Positions 6,048 to 6,384 of a stretch of 6,384 bases of DNA are shown in pieces (the first letter of the stretch is position 1; each line of letters opens with the position of its first letter). The stretch comes from a bacterium (lineage in GTDB: Bacteria; Krumholzibacteriota; Krumholzibacteriia; JACNKJ01). Made by a program: the position numbers and the translations under genes. The DNA is taken from the NCBI GenBank assembly GCA_014382085.1, contig JACNKJ010000091.1:1-6384 (forward strand). The letters run 5' to 3'. The notes beneath the pieces were generated by a model. It was given only the letters and a program-made list of their open reading frames with translations. It was not told the DNA's origin and did not search any database.

Positions 6048-6384
6048 TGAACTGCGCCGCGTGTTTCTGGAGTTCTTCGCGGCTAAGGGACACAAACTCG
6101 TTCCCAGTTCCAGCCTGGTGCCGGGGGGGGATCCCACCCTGCTGTTTACCACGGCGGGCATGGTTCAATTCAAGTCACTCTATTCTACCACGGGCGAGCT
6201 GCCCTACCCGGGAGCCATGAGCATCCAGAAGTGCCTGCGAGCCGGGGGGGAGGCATCCGATTTGGAGAACGCGGGCAAGAGCCCGCGCCACCCCACTTTT
6301 TTCGCGATGCTGGGGCACTTCAGTTTCGGCGATTACTTCAAGAATGAATCGGTGGCCTTCGCCTGGGAGTTTTTCTCGGAAGTT
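6037..6384 (+). CDS. alaS: Alanyl-tRNA synthetase, N-terminal 116 residues; 3' end outside window
   Basis: AlaRS charges tRNA-Ala with alanine in the cytoplasm. The visible part is the start of the class II catalytic core: RRVFLEFFAAKGHKLVPSSSLVP (7-29, roughly), DPTLLFTTAGMVQFK (32-46), QKCLRAGG (64-71), DLENAGK (75-81) and a motif-2-type segment at 84-102 ending GHFSFGDYFK. The match to AlaRS is unmistakable, but several normally constant residues differ: FTNAG is FTTAG, RAGGK is RAGGE (Glu72), RHHTFFEML is RHPTFFAML, GNFSF is GHFSF. The ATG at 6037 is chosen for GGAGG at 6023-6027 and for the normal N-terminal length; it lies inside recX, overlapping it by 11 bases, which implies coupling. 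The order recA-recX-alaS is common in bacteria. Two poly-G runs (6123-6130, 6244-6250) do not break the frame. Editing and C-Ala domains would lie beyond the window. Confidence 0.97.
   Translation, partial: MTHDELRRVFLEFFAAKGHKLVPSSSLVPGGDPTLLFTTAGMVQFKSLYSTTGELPYPGAMSIQKCLRAGGEASDLENAGKSPRHPTFFAMLGHFSFGDYFKNESVAFAWEFFSEV

Overview
The window is an ordinary bacterial chromosomal segment of moderately high GC. It is built around the widely conserved recombination and housekeeping neighbourhood cinA - thpR - recA - recX - alaS, with two secreted-protein genes placed inside it. The organism looks like a Gram-negative member of the FCB-type candidate phyla (Krumholzibacteriota, Eisenbacteria or Latescibacterota-like). 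This is an inference from the beta-helix protein, which ends in an FPNPFNPSTEI / FlgD-like Ig tail, and from a large CotH-type lipoprotein. Both are typical of such genomes. The species cannot be named from sequence alone.

Layout. Bases 2-679 (+) hold the 3' part of cinA. Bases 676-2052 (-) hold a CotH-kinase-family lipoprotein that meets cinA tail to tail, the two stop codons overlapping. Bases 2053-2187 are a divergent regulatory gap with a good promoter for the CotH gene and a weak one for thpR. Bases 2188-2739 (+) are thpR, an RNA 2',3'-cyclic phosphodiesterase of the 2H family. Bases 2794-4200 (+) encode a secreted right-handed beta-helix protein with Pmp-like repeats and a C-terminal sorting-type domain. 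Its ribosome binding site lies inside a predicted mRNA hairpin. Bases 4201-4434 are the recA control region, with a sigma-70-like promoter, an inverted repeat between -35 and -10, and a leader hairpin. Bases 4435-5544 are recA, 5541-6047 recX and 6037-6384 the 5' end of alaS. The last three overlap and are almost certainly one transcript.

How the genes work together. RecA forms the filament for homologous recombination and SOS signalling, and RecX limits that filament. AlaS, alanyl-tRNA synthetase, is a common passenger of the recA-recX operon. CinA (NMN deamidation and NAD-related metabolite repair) and ThpR are frequent upstream neighbours of recA. The CotH lipoprotein and the beta-helix protein are predicted to act outside the cytoplasm and have no evident link to recombination. 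They look like lineage-specific insertions that split the ancestral cinA-thpR-recA string.

I do not see a clear new defence, mobile or RNA-based system. The points most worth a second look are the sequestered start of the beta-helix gene, the Cys/Asn ladder in that protein, the unexplained inverted repeat in the recA promoter, and several unusual residues in the AlaRS catalytic core, one of them next to a poly-G run.
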